NCBI GenBank assembly: GCA_005804885.1
Contig: SYOX01000349.1
Coordinates: 1 to 61,331 of the forward strand
Direction: 5' to 3'
DNA length: 61,331 bases
Origin: Pseudomonadota bacterium
GTDB taxonomy: Bacteria > Myxococcota_A > Bradymonadia > Bradymonadales > GCA-2716585
In this document: positions 33,333-41,195 of the stretch, in pieces
How the letters are laid out: every line of letters begins with the position of its first letter
How positions within the stretch are numbered: position 1 is the first letter of the stretch
Made by a program: the position numbers and the translations under genes
The notes under the pieces: model-generated
Seen by the model: the letters and a program-made list of their open reading frames with translations, nothing else
The model's database searches: none
What the model was told of the DNA's origin: nothing

Positions 33333-33348
33333 AGCATATCGCGTGCCT
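33333..33348 (-). promoter_or_regulatory. Sigma-54 promoter of the second universal stress gene
   Basis: On the minus strand AGGCACG-CGAT-ATGCT keeps the essential GG and GC with exact 10-base spacing. Transcription would start near 33322, about 47 bases before the ATG. The 308-base divergent gap 33276-33583 is accounted for by this element, the palindromes at 33424-33459 and the opposite promoter at 33525. Confidence 0.72.
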
Positions 33349-33423
33349 GAGCCACCCGACCCATCTGGACAAGCTCCCCGTCGACCTGGCAAGGACCGCT
33401 CACACTAGCGGGATTCGCAATCG

Positions 33424-33459
33424 CTGCGCAAGCGCAGATATTTCGCGCAAAAATTGCGC
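33424..33459. promoter_or_regulatory. Shared enhancer palindromes between divergent sigma-54 promoters
   Basis: GCGCAAAAATTGCGC (33445-33459) is a perfect 6-3-6 inverted repeat, the best copy of the motif in the window. CTGCGCAAGCGCAG (33424-33437) is a second palindrome containing the same GCGCAA half-site. They lie about 100-120 bp upstream of the expected ATPase start and 108-130 bp upstream of the usp start, so one bound activator could serve both promoters. Confidence 0.62.
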
Positions 33460-33524
33460 CGCAGACCGCGCTTCGCTTCGTCGCTGAGGTGGAGGCGTCG
33501 GGGGGGGGCCGGGCTGGGGGGCGG

Positions 33525-33540
33525 TGGCACGGCTCTTGCC
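33525..33540 (+). promoter_or_regulatory. Sigma-54 promoter of the P2-ATPase operon
   Basis: TGGCACG-GCTC-TTGCC is a near-perfect -24/-12 element. The expected start is near 33551, about 33 bases upstream of ATG 33584. It also excludes an upstream ATG at 33524 as the translation start. Confidence 0.83.
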
Positions 33541-33583
33541 GAAACGTGGGGTCAGGTGTGGCGTTGTCGGCAGAGGCGCAGGA

Positions 33584-36373
33584 ATGAAGATGCCAGAGAG
33601 CACAGCGGGAGAGGGTAGCGCGGGCGCATGGCTCTCGATGGAGATCGACGAGGTGGTGTCGGGGCTTGGATCGAGCGCGTCGGCGGGCTTGGGGGCGCAG
33701 GAGGCGGCCGATCGGCTGCGTCGGGGTGGCCCCAACGCGCTGCTGGAGCCCGAGGGGCCGGGCTGGGTGCGGCGGCTGCTGGCGCAGTTCGCCGACGTGA
33801 CGGTGCTGGCGCTGGTGGCGGCGGCGGTCGTAGCCGCCGTGCTCGGGGGGATGGAGCCGCAGGGGGTCCCGCTGCTGGAGCGCTACGGTGACTCGGCCGC
33901 GATCATGGCCATCGTGGTGCTCAACGCGCTGCTTGGGTTCACCCAGGAGCGCAAGGCCTCTTTGGCCCTTCGGGCGCTCAAGGACATGTCCGCGCCCCTG
34001 GTCGAGGTGATCCGAGGCGGCGTCCAGGCCCCCTTGCCGGCGGCCGAGCTCGTCGTCGGCGACCTGATCGTGCTGGAGGAGGGGGCCAGGGCGCCGGCCG
34101 ACGCGCGGCTGGTCGAGGTCGCGGGGCTGTCGATGGAGGAGGCGGCGCTGACGGGGGAGTCGGTGCCGGTGCGCAAGCGCCACCTGGGGGCGCTGCCGCT
34201 CGACACCCCGCTGGCCGAGCGCCAGAACATGATCTTCATGGGGACCCACGTCACCAGCGGGCGGGGCCGGGCGATCGTGGTGGCGACGGGCATGGACACG
34301 GAGCTGGGGCGCGTCGCCGGGCTGCTGGGGGAGATCAAGAACCCGAGCACGCCCCTTGAGCGCGATCTTCAGCGCTTCGGGCTCATGATGGTGATCGGCT
34401 GCGTGGTCATCGCGGCCGTGGTCTTCGGGGTTGGCTGGCTGCGGCTCGACGTCTCCTTCCGCTTCCTCTTCCTGACGGCGGTGGGCCTGGCGGTGGCGGC
34501 CATTCCGGAGGGGCTCCCGGCGATCACGACGATCGTGCTGGCCCTCGGGGTCCAGCGCATGGCCCGGCGCAAGGCCCTCGTCAAGCACCTCCCGGCGGTC
34601 GAGACGCTCGGCGAGACCCAGATCATCTGCACCGACAAGACCGGGACGCTGACGCGGGCCTCGATGGCGGTGCGCCGGCTCCACGTCGCCGGGCAGACGC
34701 TGGAGGTGACCGAGGGCGCCCGGCCCCGTCTGCTTGGCCCCCAGGGGGAGGTGTCGGGGGTCGGGGGGGCGCTGGGGATCTTCCTGGGGGCGACGCGCTT
34801 TGCCTTGAGCGCCCGGCTTGAGCGCGAGGGCGGCGCGCTCAAGGTGGTCGGCGATCCGACCGACGGGGCGCTGCTGGTCCTGCACGTGGGGCTGGCAGAT
34901 CAAGTCGATGAGGATCCGGGGGTGATCGCAGAGCTGCCCTTTGACGGCGAGCGGCGGCTGGCCTCGGTCGTCGCGCGCCAGGGGGAGCGGGTCTGGTGCG
35001 TGGTCCACGGGGCGCCGGAGGCCGTGCTGGGGCGCTCGACGACGCTGATGGAGCCTGAGGGCGGCGCGTCCTTGCTGACGGAGGCGCAGCGGGCGGTGTT
35101 GGAGGCGCTGATGGCGGACTGGGCCGCGCAGGGGTTGCGAGTGCTTGCGCTGGCCCGGCGTCAGGCCCCCGACGCGTGGCGCGAGGAGGTGCCCGGGAGC
35201 GAAGCGATCGCGGCCATCGAGGAGGAGCTGACGCTGATGGGCCTCGTCGGGATGAACGATCCGCCGCGCCCGGAGGTCGCCGAGGCCATCGGCGTGGCTC
35301 GCGCGGCGGGCATCCGGACGGTGATGATCACGGGCGACCATCCGCTGACGGGCCGGGCGATCGCGCGCGAGATCGGCCTGAGCGGCGGCGGCGAGCCGGA
35401 GCTGATCACGGGGCCTGAGCTGGCCCAGCTCGACGACGAGGCGCTGCGGCGGCGGGCGCCCTCGATCGACGTGGTGGCCCGCGCGACCGCCACCGACAAG
35501 CTGCGCTTCGTCCAGGCGCTCATCGGCGAGGGCTATACGGTGGCGATGACCGGCGACGGGGTCAACGACGCCCCGGCGCTCAAGGCCTCGAGCATCGGCG
35601 TGGCGATGGGGCAGGGGGGGACCGACGTGGCGAGGCAGGCCGCCGATCTGGTGCTGGCCGACGACAACTACGCCACCATCGTCGCGGCGGTCGAGGAGGG
35701 GCGGATCATCTACGCCAACATCCGGCGCTTCATCCTGTTCTTGCTCTCGGCCAACGCTGGCCTGGTGCTGGCGGTCTTCTGGGCCGCGTTGATGGGCTGG
35801 CCGCCGATCCTGACCCCCACCCAGCTGCTCTGGATCAACCTCATCACCAACGGCCTGCCCGCGCTGGCCCTCGGGATGGAGACGCAGCACCCCGATCCGA
35901 TGTCCAGCCGCCCGCGTCGGCGCGATGAGCCGCTGCTCGATGGGGGGGACGTGGTGTGGATGTTGGGTTATGGCGGGGTGATGGCGCTCATCGGGCTGTT
36001 GGTGGCTGGCTGGTGTCTGTCTGTCGAGGGCGAGGTCTTGAGCGCGGCGCAGCTGGCGCGGGCTCAGACGATGACCTTTACGGTGATGGCCTTCTCGCCC
36101 TTGTTCCACGCGCTGAACTGCCGCTCGCGTCGGGCGTCGGTCTTCCGCCTGGGGTTGTGGACCAACGGCCGCTTGTGGGTGTCCTTCCTGGTGGCCCTGG
36201 CGCTGCAGGGGGCGGCGATCTACGTCCCTGGTCTGACGGCGCTCTTCAGGACCGCCCCGCTCTCGCTGGGTGATCTGGCGCTCGCGCTGGGGGTCTCGGC
36301 GCTGCTGCTGCCCATCGGCGAGGCGCAGAAGGCGCTGTGGGGCGCGCTGAGGAGGCGAGGCAACAATGGTTGA
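33584..36373 (+). CDS. P2A-type cation-transporting ATPase with altered ion ligands
   Basis: 929 residues from ATG 33584. The N-terminal cation-ATPase domain is followed by TM1-2, TGESVPV, TM4 with AAIPEGLPA (about 308), DKTGTLT (Asp351), and GDGVNDAPALK (about 657), then TM5-10. Overall it is closest to SERCA/PacL calcium pumps. However, two calcium ligands of SERCA are missing: the TM5 position of Glu771 is Leu (SANAGL) and the TM6 Asp800 is Asn (NLITNG). The TM4 glutamate and TM6 Asn/Thr remain. It may thus pump an ion other than Ca2+, or fewer ions per cycle. First gene of a sigma-54 operon; the stop overlaps the next gene by 8 bases. Confidence 0.92.
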   Translation: MKMPESTAGEGSAGAWLSMEIDEVVSGLGSSASAGLGAQEAADRLRRGGPNALLEPEGPGWVRRLLAQFADVTVLALVAAAVVAAVLGGMEPQGVPLLERYGDSAAIMAIVVLNALLGFTQERKASLALRALKDMSAPLVEVIRGGVQAPLPAAELVVGDLIVLEEGARAPADARLVEVAGLSMEEAALTGESVPVRKRHLGALPLDTPLAERQNMIFMGTHVTSGRGRAIVVATGMDTELGRVAGLLGEIKNPSTPLERDLQRFGLMMVIGCVVIAAVVFGVGWLRLDVSFRFLFLTAVGLAVAAIPEGLPAITTIVLALGVQRMARRKALVKHLPAVETLGETQIICTDKTGTLTRASMAVRRLHVAGQTLEVTEGARPRLLGPQGEVSGVGGALGIFLGATRFALSARLEREGGALKVVGDPTDGALLVLHVGLADQVDEDPGVIAELPFDGERRLASVVARQGERVWCVVHGAPEAVLGRSTTLMEPEGGASLLTEAQRAVLEALMADWAAQGLRVLALARRQAPDAWREEVPGSEAIAAIEEELTLMGLVGMNDPPRPEVAEAIGVARAAGIRTVMITGDHPLTGRAIAREIGLSGGGEPELITGPELAQLDDEALRRRAPSIDVVARATATDKLRFVQALIGEGYTVAMTGDGVNDAPALKASSIGVAMGQGGTDVARQAADLVLADDNYATIVAAVEEGRIIYANIRRFILFLLSANAGLVLAVFWAALMGWPPILTPTQLLWINLITNGLPALALGMETQHPDPMSSRPRRRDEPLLDGGDVVWMLGYGGVMALIGLLVAGWCLSVEGEVLSAAQLARAQTMTFTVMAFSPLFHALNCRSRRASVFRLGLWTNGRLWVSFLVALALQGAAIYVPGLTALFRTAPLSLGDLALALGVSALLLPIGEAQKALWGALRRRGNNG

Positions 36374-38345
36374 GGCGGCTCGATCGGGGCGACTTCGGGT
36401 GGCGGCGGGCGTGGCGGCGTTGGCCTTCGGCGCGGCGGGGCACTTCCACGGCCACATGGGCTACCTGGACCGTCTCAACACCTCATCCATCGATGTCCCG
36501 GATCGCGCTGATCTCCCATTGCCGCCCCTCAAGCCCGCCGAGCGGCTCGTGGTGGTCGTGGTCGACGGCTTGCGCCACGACGCGGCGGGTCGCCTGCCGG
36601 GTCTGAGGGCGCTGTCCGCCGAGGGGGTCTGGCGTCCGCTCATCGCGGACTTCCCCTCCTTCACCCACGCCAATATTACGACCATGGCCACCGGTGTGCC
36701 TCCGGTGCTCAGCGGCGTGCGCCTCAACGCCGACGACGCCTTCAGCACGCTGGACAGCGTCTCCAAGGCGGCGGCGCGGGCTGGCATCCCGGTGGGCGTC
36801 GCCAGCGGGGGCTTCGAAGCCTTTGAGGATCTCCTGTCGCTCCCGGACGCCGAGACGCCGTCGGCCAGGATAGACGCCGTCGGCCAGATAGACGCCGTCG
36901 GCCAGATAGACGCCGTCGGCCAGATAGACGCCGTCGGCCAGAGCGCGATCCTGGCCTGGTTCAAGGCCATGCCCGAGGGCAGGGGGCTGGTGTGGGTCTA
37001 CTTCGGCGCTGTTGATGAGGCGGGGCACCGCCACGGCGCGGCGTCTGAAGAGTACGCGGAGGCGGCCAGGGACGCCGATGCGCTCGTCGCGGCGATGGGC
37101 GCGCAGCTTGATCCGGCGCGCGACGCGCTGGTGGTCCTCTCCGATCATGGCCACCTCGACGCGGGGGGGCACGGCGGTGTGGAGCCCGAGGTGCTCCAGG
37201 CGACCTTCCTGGCCTGGGGGGGGCCTTTCTTGCGGGGCGCTGCGCCTGGCCCGGCGCCGATGCGCGCCGTCGCGCCGACGCTGGCCGCGGTCCTCGGCTG
37301 CGAGATCCCGAGGAAGGCCGTGGGGGAGGTGATGACAGACGCCGTCGAGACGCCGTCGGCCAGGATAGACGCCGTCGGCCGGATAGACGCCGTCGGCCGG
37401 ATAGACGCCGTCGGCCGGATAGACGCCGTCGGCCAGATAGACGCCGTCGGCCAGATAGACGCCGTCGGCAAGATAGACGCCGTCGGCCAGATAGACGCCG
37501 TCGGCCAGATAGACGCCGTCGAGAAGCCGTCGCTCGGATCGAGGGGCGGCGCAGGCGAGGGCGTCGTGGTTGAAAATGCAAATGTTATCCATGGCATGGG
37601 CGGTGTTGGCGGCGAGGGTGTCGCCGAGGCATCGTCTGGAGGGGCTGCCGTCGCGGTCTTGCCGGGGTTGGAGGTGAGCCTCGATCGTGAGCGAGCGGCG
37701 GCGCGGGTGGGGTGGGCGAGCGCGGCGGTGTTGCTGGTCCTGGTGTCGCTGGGGTGGGCGTCGTGGCGGCGCCGGCTCGACGTGCGGTGGCGCGATCTGG
37801 GGCCGGCGGCGCTCTACGGCGCGCTTTTTTCGATCGGCTACGTCGCTTTGGGGTATCGTTGGACGTGGAGCATCCCGCAGGGGGAGCTGGTCTTTACGAT
37901 CGAAACTGGCCTCATCGGGGTCGTGGCGGCGGCCCTGGCCTTGTTGTCAGGGCGGCGCGAGCGGCGCGGCCAGGAGGCGCTGGGCGTGGCCGCGCTCTAC
38001 GGCGCGCCCTACGTGCTCTTGTCGGCCTTCGTGGGGCTTGATCCTGGCGAGCTGGCCGCGCCGGACGCCAGCTACGCGATGGTGCTCCTGGCCACCGCGA
38101 TCTTCTATGTGGGGGTGGCCTTTGGCCTGAGCGCCTTGCGCCCGGCCAGGAAGACAGCCACCCTGCGAGGTGTTGGGGTCACTGGCGCTCAAGGGCAGGC
38201 CCTCGATGACCCATCGGGAAAGACGATCGAAGAGACGACGGGCGACGATGCGCAGCAACCACCTCCGATACTGGCCTTTGATGTTGACGACGGCGCTCCT
38301 GTGCCTGGCCGTGGGCTGGGTGTCGATAGGGGCCCTGCTGCCTGA
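36366..38345 (+). CDS. Membrane phosphodiesterase of the alkaline phosphatase superfamily with minisatellite insertions
   Basis: 659 residues. An N-terminal hydrophobic segment precedes a catalytic domain like GPI-ethanolamine-phosphate transferases and type I phosphodiesterases: VVVVVDGLRHDA (metal Asp), PSFTHANITTMATG (nucleophile Thr or Ser), VDEAGHRHG and SDHGHLDAGGHGG (metal ligands). The C-terminal third has five or six membrane helices. Two arrays of the hexapeptide IDAVGQ interrupt the protein: four units inside the catalytic domain (about residues 169-192) and nine units between it and the membrane part (about 334-387). Metal ligands are intact, so it may still be active. The start overlaps the ATPase stop, with GAGGAGGCGAGG as ribosome site. 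The substrate is unknown. Confidence 0.85.
   Translation: MVEAARSGRLRVAAGVAALAFGAAGHFHGHMGYLDRLNTSSIDVPDRADLPLPPLKPAERLVVVVVDGLRHDAAGRLPGLRALSAEGVWRPLIADFPSFTHANITTMATGVPPVLSGVRLNADDAFSTLDSVSKAAARAGIPVGVASGGFEAFEDLLSLPDAETPSARIDAVGQIDAVGQIDAVGQIDAVGQSAILAWFKAMPEGRGLVWVYFGAVDEAGHRHGAASEEYAEAARDADALVAAMGAQLDPARDALVVLSDHGHLDAGGHGGVEPEVLQATFLAWGGPFLRGAAPGPAPMRAVAPTLAAVLGCEIPRKAVGEVMTDAVETPSARIDAVGRIDAVGRIDAVGRIDAVGQIDAVGQIDAVGKIDAVGQIDAVGQIDAVEKPSLGSRGGAGEGVVVENANVIHGMGGVGGEGVAEASSGGAAVAVLPGLEVSLDRERAAARVGWASAAVLLVLVSLGWASWRRRLDVRWRDLGPAALYGALFSIGYVALGYRWTWSIPQGELVFTIETGLIGVVAAALALLSGRRERRGQEALGVAALYGAPYVLLSAFVGLDPGELAAPDASYAMVLLATAIFYVGVAFGLSALRPARKTATLRGVGVTGAQGQALDDPSGKTIEETTGDDAQQPPPILAFDVDDGAPVPGRGLGVDRGPAA
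36870..36941 (+). repeat. 18-bp coding minisatellite, array 1 (4 units)
   Basis: Four near-identical units ATAGACGCCGTCGGCCAG (IDAVGQ) in frame. The sequence just before, encoding ETPSAR, is the same as before array 2, showing that array plus flank was duplicated within the gene. Confidence 0.95.
37365..37526 (+). repeat. 18-bp coding minisatellite, array 2 (9 units)
   Basis: Nine in-frame units of the same 18-mer. The last codon varies (CGG, CAG, AAG giving R, Q, K) and the final unit is degenerate (IDAVEK). It lies between the catalytic and membrane domains. Confidence 0.95.
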
Positions 38346-38985
38346 GGCCGTCGAGGCGCCGCCTGCCCAGGAAGCAGCGGTCTCCCAGAATCAAGAGATC
38401 CCGACGACCTCGCCGGATCCCGGGCCCTTCGGCCCGACGGCCGTCGACGAGATCCTCGGCGGGGGAGAGGCGCCTGATGAGCTCGGGCACGGCGCCGTGG
38501 AGCACCCCGACGAGGCGGGCGGCGATGAGCCCCCCCCGGAGGAGCTGGCCGAGGGCGGCTGCCCTTCCTTTGCTGGCGCGCTGAGCCAGCCCACTCGATC
38601 CAAGGATCTCCCCGACATTGCGCGGATGACCCGGAGCCACCTCAAGAGCCTGTCCGGGACTCGCCGCAAGAGCGTCGTCTACGCCACCGCGCTCTTCTGC
38701 AAGCCTTGCAAGCTGCTCTCGCCGGCCGTGGCGCGGCTGAGCGAGGAGGTCAATGAGGGCGTCGACGTCCGCATGGTCGTGCAGGAGGAGGACGTCGACG
38801 GCGTGATGGAGGCCCTCGGCGTGCGCTCCTACCCCTCGATCTTGATCCTTGAGGGCGGCAAGGTCGTGGACTCCACCTCCGGCTCGGTGCCCTGGAGCAG
38901 CGAGCCGCCCTGCGCCCACGACCGCAACCACGACCGGCTCCTGACGTTGCTCTCCTCGCACGGCATGGTGGCGTCCAGGCGTTGA
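38248..38985 (+). CDS. Membrane-anchored thioredoxin-like protein
   Basis: 245 residues from ATG 38248, which directly precedes a membrane anchor (WPLMLTTALLCLAVGWVSIG); ATG 38206 is an alternative. A Pro/Glu-rich spacer of about 70 residues leads to a thioredoxin fold: SVVYATALFCKPCKLLSPAV with redox motif CKPC (Cys151, Cys154), then the cis-Pro loop RSYPSILIL. The domain probably faces the periplasm. CKPC instead of CGPC suggests an altered redox potential. Its start overlaps the phosphodiesterase end by 98 bases, so the last part of that gene or this start may be mis-assigned. Operon with the ATPase and phosphodiesterase. Confidence 0.82.
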   Translation: MRSNHLRYWPLMLTTALLCLAVGWVSIGALLPEAVEAPPAQEAAVSQNQEIPTTSPDPGPFGPTAVDEILGGGEAPDELGHGAVEHPDEAGGDEPPPEELAEGGCPSFAGALSQPTRSKDLPDIARMTRSHLKSLSGTRRKSVVYATALFCKPCKLLSPAVARLSEEVNEGVDVRMVVQEEDVDGVMEALGVRSYPSILILEGGKVVDSTSGSVPWSSEPPCAHDRNHDRLLTLLSSHGMVASRR

Positions 38986-39117
38986 TGGTGGTGTTTCAAG
39001 CTCTTTCTTGTGAAAAGTAGGTTGAATCAAACTTTTAGGTTGCCTTGCTCTTCGATCAAGAGTTAGAAGATGATCTGGTCCCTTGTGTAAACGATCGAAC
39101 TGCGGAGAGTGTAAAAC

Positions 39118-39690
39118 ATGGCAAGCAGAGTCAACCTCGAGAAAGAGATCTTCACCACCTTCGATGTGGCCAAGATCTGTCACGTCAACATCACGTCGAT
39201 CAAGAACTGGATTGAGCAGGGCAAGATCCGCGCGTTCAGGACGCCTGGAGGCCACTGGCGCATCGAGAAGAAGACCCTCATGGACTTCCTCGATCGGCAT
39301 GGGATGCCCAACCCCTTCATCAAGCGCCACACCAAGCAGCTCGTCGTGGTCACCTCGGACCCCGCGTTGACCGAGCGGCTCCGCCGCGCCATGGGTCGCG
39401 AGGTCGAGGTCACCGGCGCCTACAACGCGCTGGAGGCCGCCTTCTTCTCGGGCTGCCTGATGCCCGAGTGCGTCGTGGTCGACCTCAAGCTGGAGGGTCT
39501 CGACGGCCTGGAGTTCGTCAAGATCGTTCGAAGCGTCCCGCGCTTCAACCAGACGCGCATCACGGCCTTCACCAACACCGACAGCGTCGACTTCGAGCAT
39601 GAAGCCCGCGCCGCCGGGGTGGATGACTTCGTGCGTCACACGGACGGCTTCGACGCGCTCGTCGTCGAGGTTGGATCGGCGCTGCGCTGA
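39118..39690 (+). CDS. DNA-binding protein with excisionase/BldC-type HTH and receiver-like domain
   Basis: 190 residues. Residues 1-65 form a winged HTH of the MerR/excisionase type (FTTFDVAKICHVNITSIKNW, then IRAFRTPGGHWRIEKKTL). Residues about 75-190 resemble a receiver domain: LVVVTSDPALTERL, a probable phospho-acceptor Asp in VVVDLKLEGLDGLEFV, and a late TNTDS segment at the usual Thr/Lys positions. The acidic pocket is reduced to DP at the first strand and the conserved Lys is not obvious, so phosphorylation is uncertain. It is monocistronic: an AT-rich 130-base leader region lies upstream and a strong terminator downstream. No partner kinase is adjacent. Confidence 0.88.
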   Translation: MASRVNLEKEIFTTFDVAKICHVNITSIKNWIEQGKIRAFRTPGGHWRIEKKTLMDFLDRHGMPNPFIKRHTKQLVVVTSDPALTERLRRAMGREVEVTGAYNALEAAFFSGCLMPECVVVDLKLEGLDGLEFVKIVRSVPRFNQTRITAFTNTDSVDFEHEARAAGVDDFVRHTDGFDALVVEVGSALR

Positions 39691-39734
39691 ACAGTTCTAT
39701 CCGCGTCGGCGCGCCGCGCCGGCGACCCTCTCAG

Positions 39735-39773
39735 AGAGCCTCGGGATCTGAAATTCAGATCCCGAGGCTCTTT
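39735..39773. terminator. Strong intrinsic terminator, likely bidirectional
   Basis: AGAGCCTCGGGATCTG and CAGATCCCGAGGCTCT form a perfect 16-bp stem with loop AAATT, followed by TTT; A-U/G-U pairs extend it slightly. It closes the HTH-receiver gene and also lies downstream of the convergent response regulator gene. Confidence 0.9.
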
Positions 39774-39836
39774 GCGTTCGAAGCGACCCGCTGGCCAGAG
39801 CGGCGCGCCGACCTCGACCTTGGGTCGGCGGTTTGT

Positions 39837-41195
39837 CTACTTGATCCCGAACTTCTCCAATCTGTAGATCAACACATGCCGTGGGATGTTGAGGTAGCGC
39901 GCGGTGGCCGAGCGGTTGCCCTCGCAGCGAGCCAGCGCCGCCTCGATGATCGCCTTCTCCAGCGCGATCAGATCCAGGCCCGCCTCGGGGAGCGCGAAGG
40001 GCAACCCGCCTGGCCCGTGCGCGCGCGGCTGGAGCACGAAGGGCGGCAGGTCGGCCGCGGTCAACCTCTCGCCCTCGCGCAGAAAAACCATGCGCTCGAT
40101 GACGTTCTGAAGCTCCCTCACATTGCCCGGCCACGCGTAGGAGAGCAGGGCCTCGTCGACTTCGCGGTCGATCTCCAGCGGGGCCTGCGGGGCGACCTTC
40201 CTCATGAAGAAGCGCGTCAGCGTCGGGATGTCCTCCGGGCGCTCGCGCAGGGGGGGGATCTCGATGGGGACGACGTTGAGCCTGTAATAGAGGTCCTGGC
40301 GGAGCGCCCCCCTCTCCAGCAGCGCCTCCAGATCCTGGTGGGTGGCCGCGATCACCCGCACGTCGACCTTGGCGGGCCTGGCCGCCCCGACGACCTCCAC
40401 CTCCCCCTCCTGGAGCACCCGCAGCAGCTTGGGCTGGAGGTGGGTCGGCAGCTCGGCGATCTCATCGAGGAAGATCGTCCCCCCATTGGCCTGCCGGAAG
40501 CGCCCCTCGGTGGTCCGGCTGGCGCCGGTGACGGCGCCCTTCTCGTGGCCAAAGAGCGCGCTCTCGAGCAGATCCGGCGGGATCGCGGCGCAGTTGACCG
40601 GCACGAAGGGGCGCCCAGCCCTCGGCGAGCGGGCGTGGATGGCCCGGGCGATGAGCTCCTTGCCCGTGCCCGACTCCCCGCGCAGCAGCACCGTGGCGTC
40701 CGTCGGGGCGATCTTGTCCACCAGCCGCAAGACCTGGTTGATGCGCGGGCTCGACGCCACGATCGGGCTCTGCGCGTCGGCCGCGCGGGTGTGCTGGGAG
40801 GCGAGCTCCACGCCGCCCCCCTTGCGGCGCAGGTGCTCGAGCGCCTTGCCCACGCTGGACAGCAGCGTGGTCGTGTTGACGGGCTTCTCCACGTAATGAA
40901 AGGCCCCTCGTCGCATCGCCTCCACCGCCCGATCCGTCCCGCCGTAGGCCGTGATGACGAGCACCACGGCCTGCTCGTCGCGCTGCTTGAGGCGCCCGAG
41001 CAGCGCCATGCCGTCCATGCCCGGCATCCGCAGGTCCGTAATCACCACGTCCGTCTCGGGATCGTAGGCCGACAGCGCCGACTCGGCCTCGGCCACCGCG
41101 AGCACCGCGTGGCCGGCCTCCTCCAGGTGAAAGCACATCACCTCTCGCAGGCTTTCGTCGTCCTCCACCAGGATCACGCGCTCTCGCCTCGTCAC
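39837..41195 (-). CDS. NtrC-family response regulator next to metal efflux operon, GAVTGA variant
   Basis: 452 residues from a GTG start overlapping the kinase stop (GTGA). The receiver domain has Asp54 in VVITDLRMPGMDG. The AAA+ domain has Walker A GESGTGKE (173-180), Walker B GGTIFLDEIAE and arginine fingers. The sigma-54 contact loop reads GAVTGA (220-225): the usual Phe, which contacts sigma-54, is Val. It ends in a Fis-type HTH (NRSATARYLNIPRHVLIYRL). Organisation is like ZraSR or other metal-responsive pairs. A sigma-54 promoter precedes the divergent efflux genes, so this protein is the likely activator despite the loop change. Confidence 0.93.
   Translation of the reverse strand: MTRRERVILVEDDESLREVMCFHLEEAGHAVLAVAEAESALSAYDPETDVVITDLRMPGMDGMALLGRLKQRDEQAVVLVITAYGGTDRAVEAMRRGAFHYVEKPVNTTTLLSSVGKALEHLRRKGGGVELASQHTRAADAQSPIVASSPRINQVLRLVDKIAPTDATVLLRGESGTGKELIARAIHARSPRAGRPFVPVNCAAIPPDLLESALFGHEKGAVTGASRTTEGRFRQANGGTIFLDEIAELPTHLQPKLLRVLQEGEVEVVGAARPAKVDVRVIAATHQDLEALLERGALRQDLYYRLNVVPIEIPPLRERPEDIPTLTRFFMRKVAPQAPLEIDREVDEALLSYAWPGNVRELQNVIERMVFLREGERLTAADLPPFVLQPRAHGPGGLPFALPEAGLDLIALEKAIIEAALARCEGNRSATARYLNIPRHVLIYRLEKFGIK

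Noticed and set aside
33272..36457. 1061-codon minus-strand frame opposite the P2-ATPase
   Set aside because: Shadow of the ATPase with Arg/His/Pro-rich composition.
36870..37526. Possible CRISPR array
   Set aside because: Units are contiguous 18-mers without unique spacers, in frame within a gene, and no cas genes are present.
39001..39117. AT-rich region before the HTH-receiver gene as a horizontally acquired insertion
   Set aside because: Only about 120 bases, no inverted-repeat ends or transposase; it is more simply a promoter region, although no clear -35/-10 pair could be fixed.
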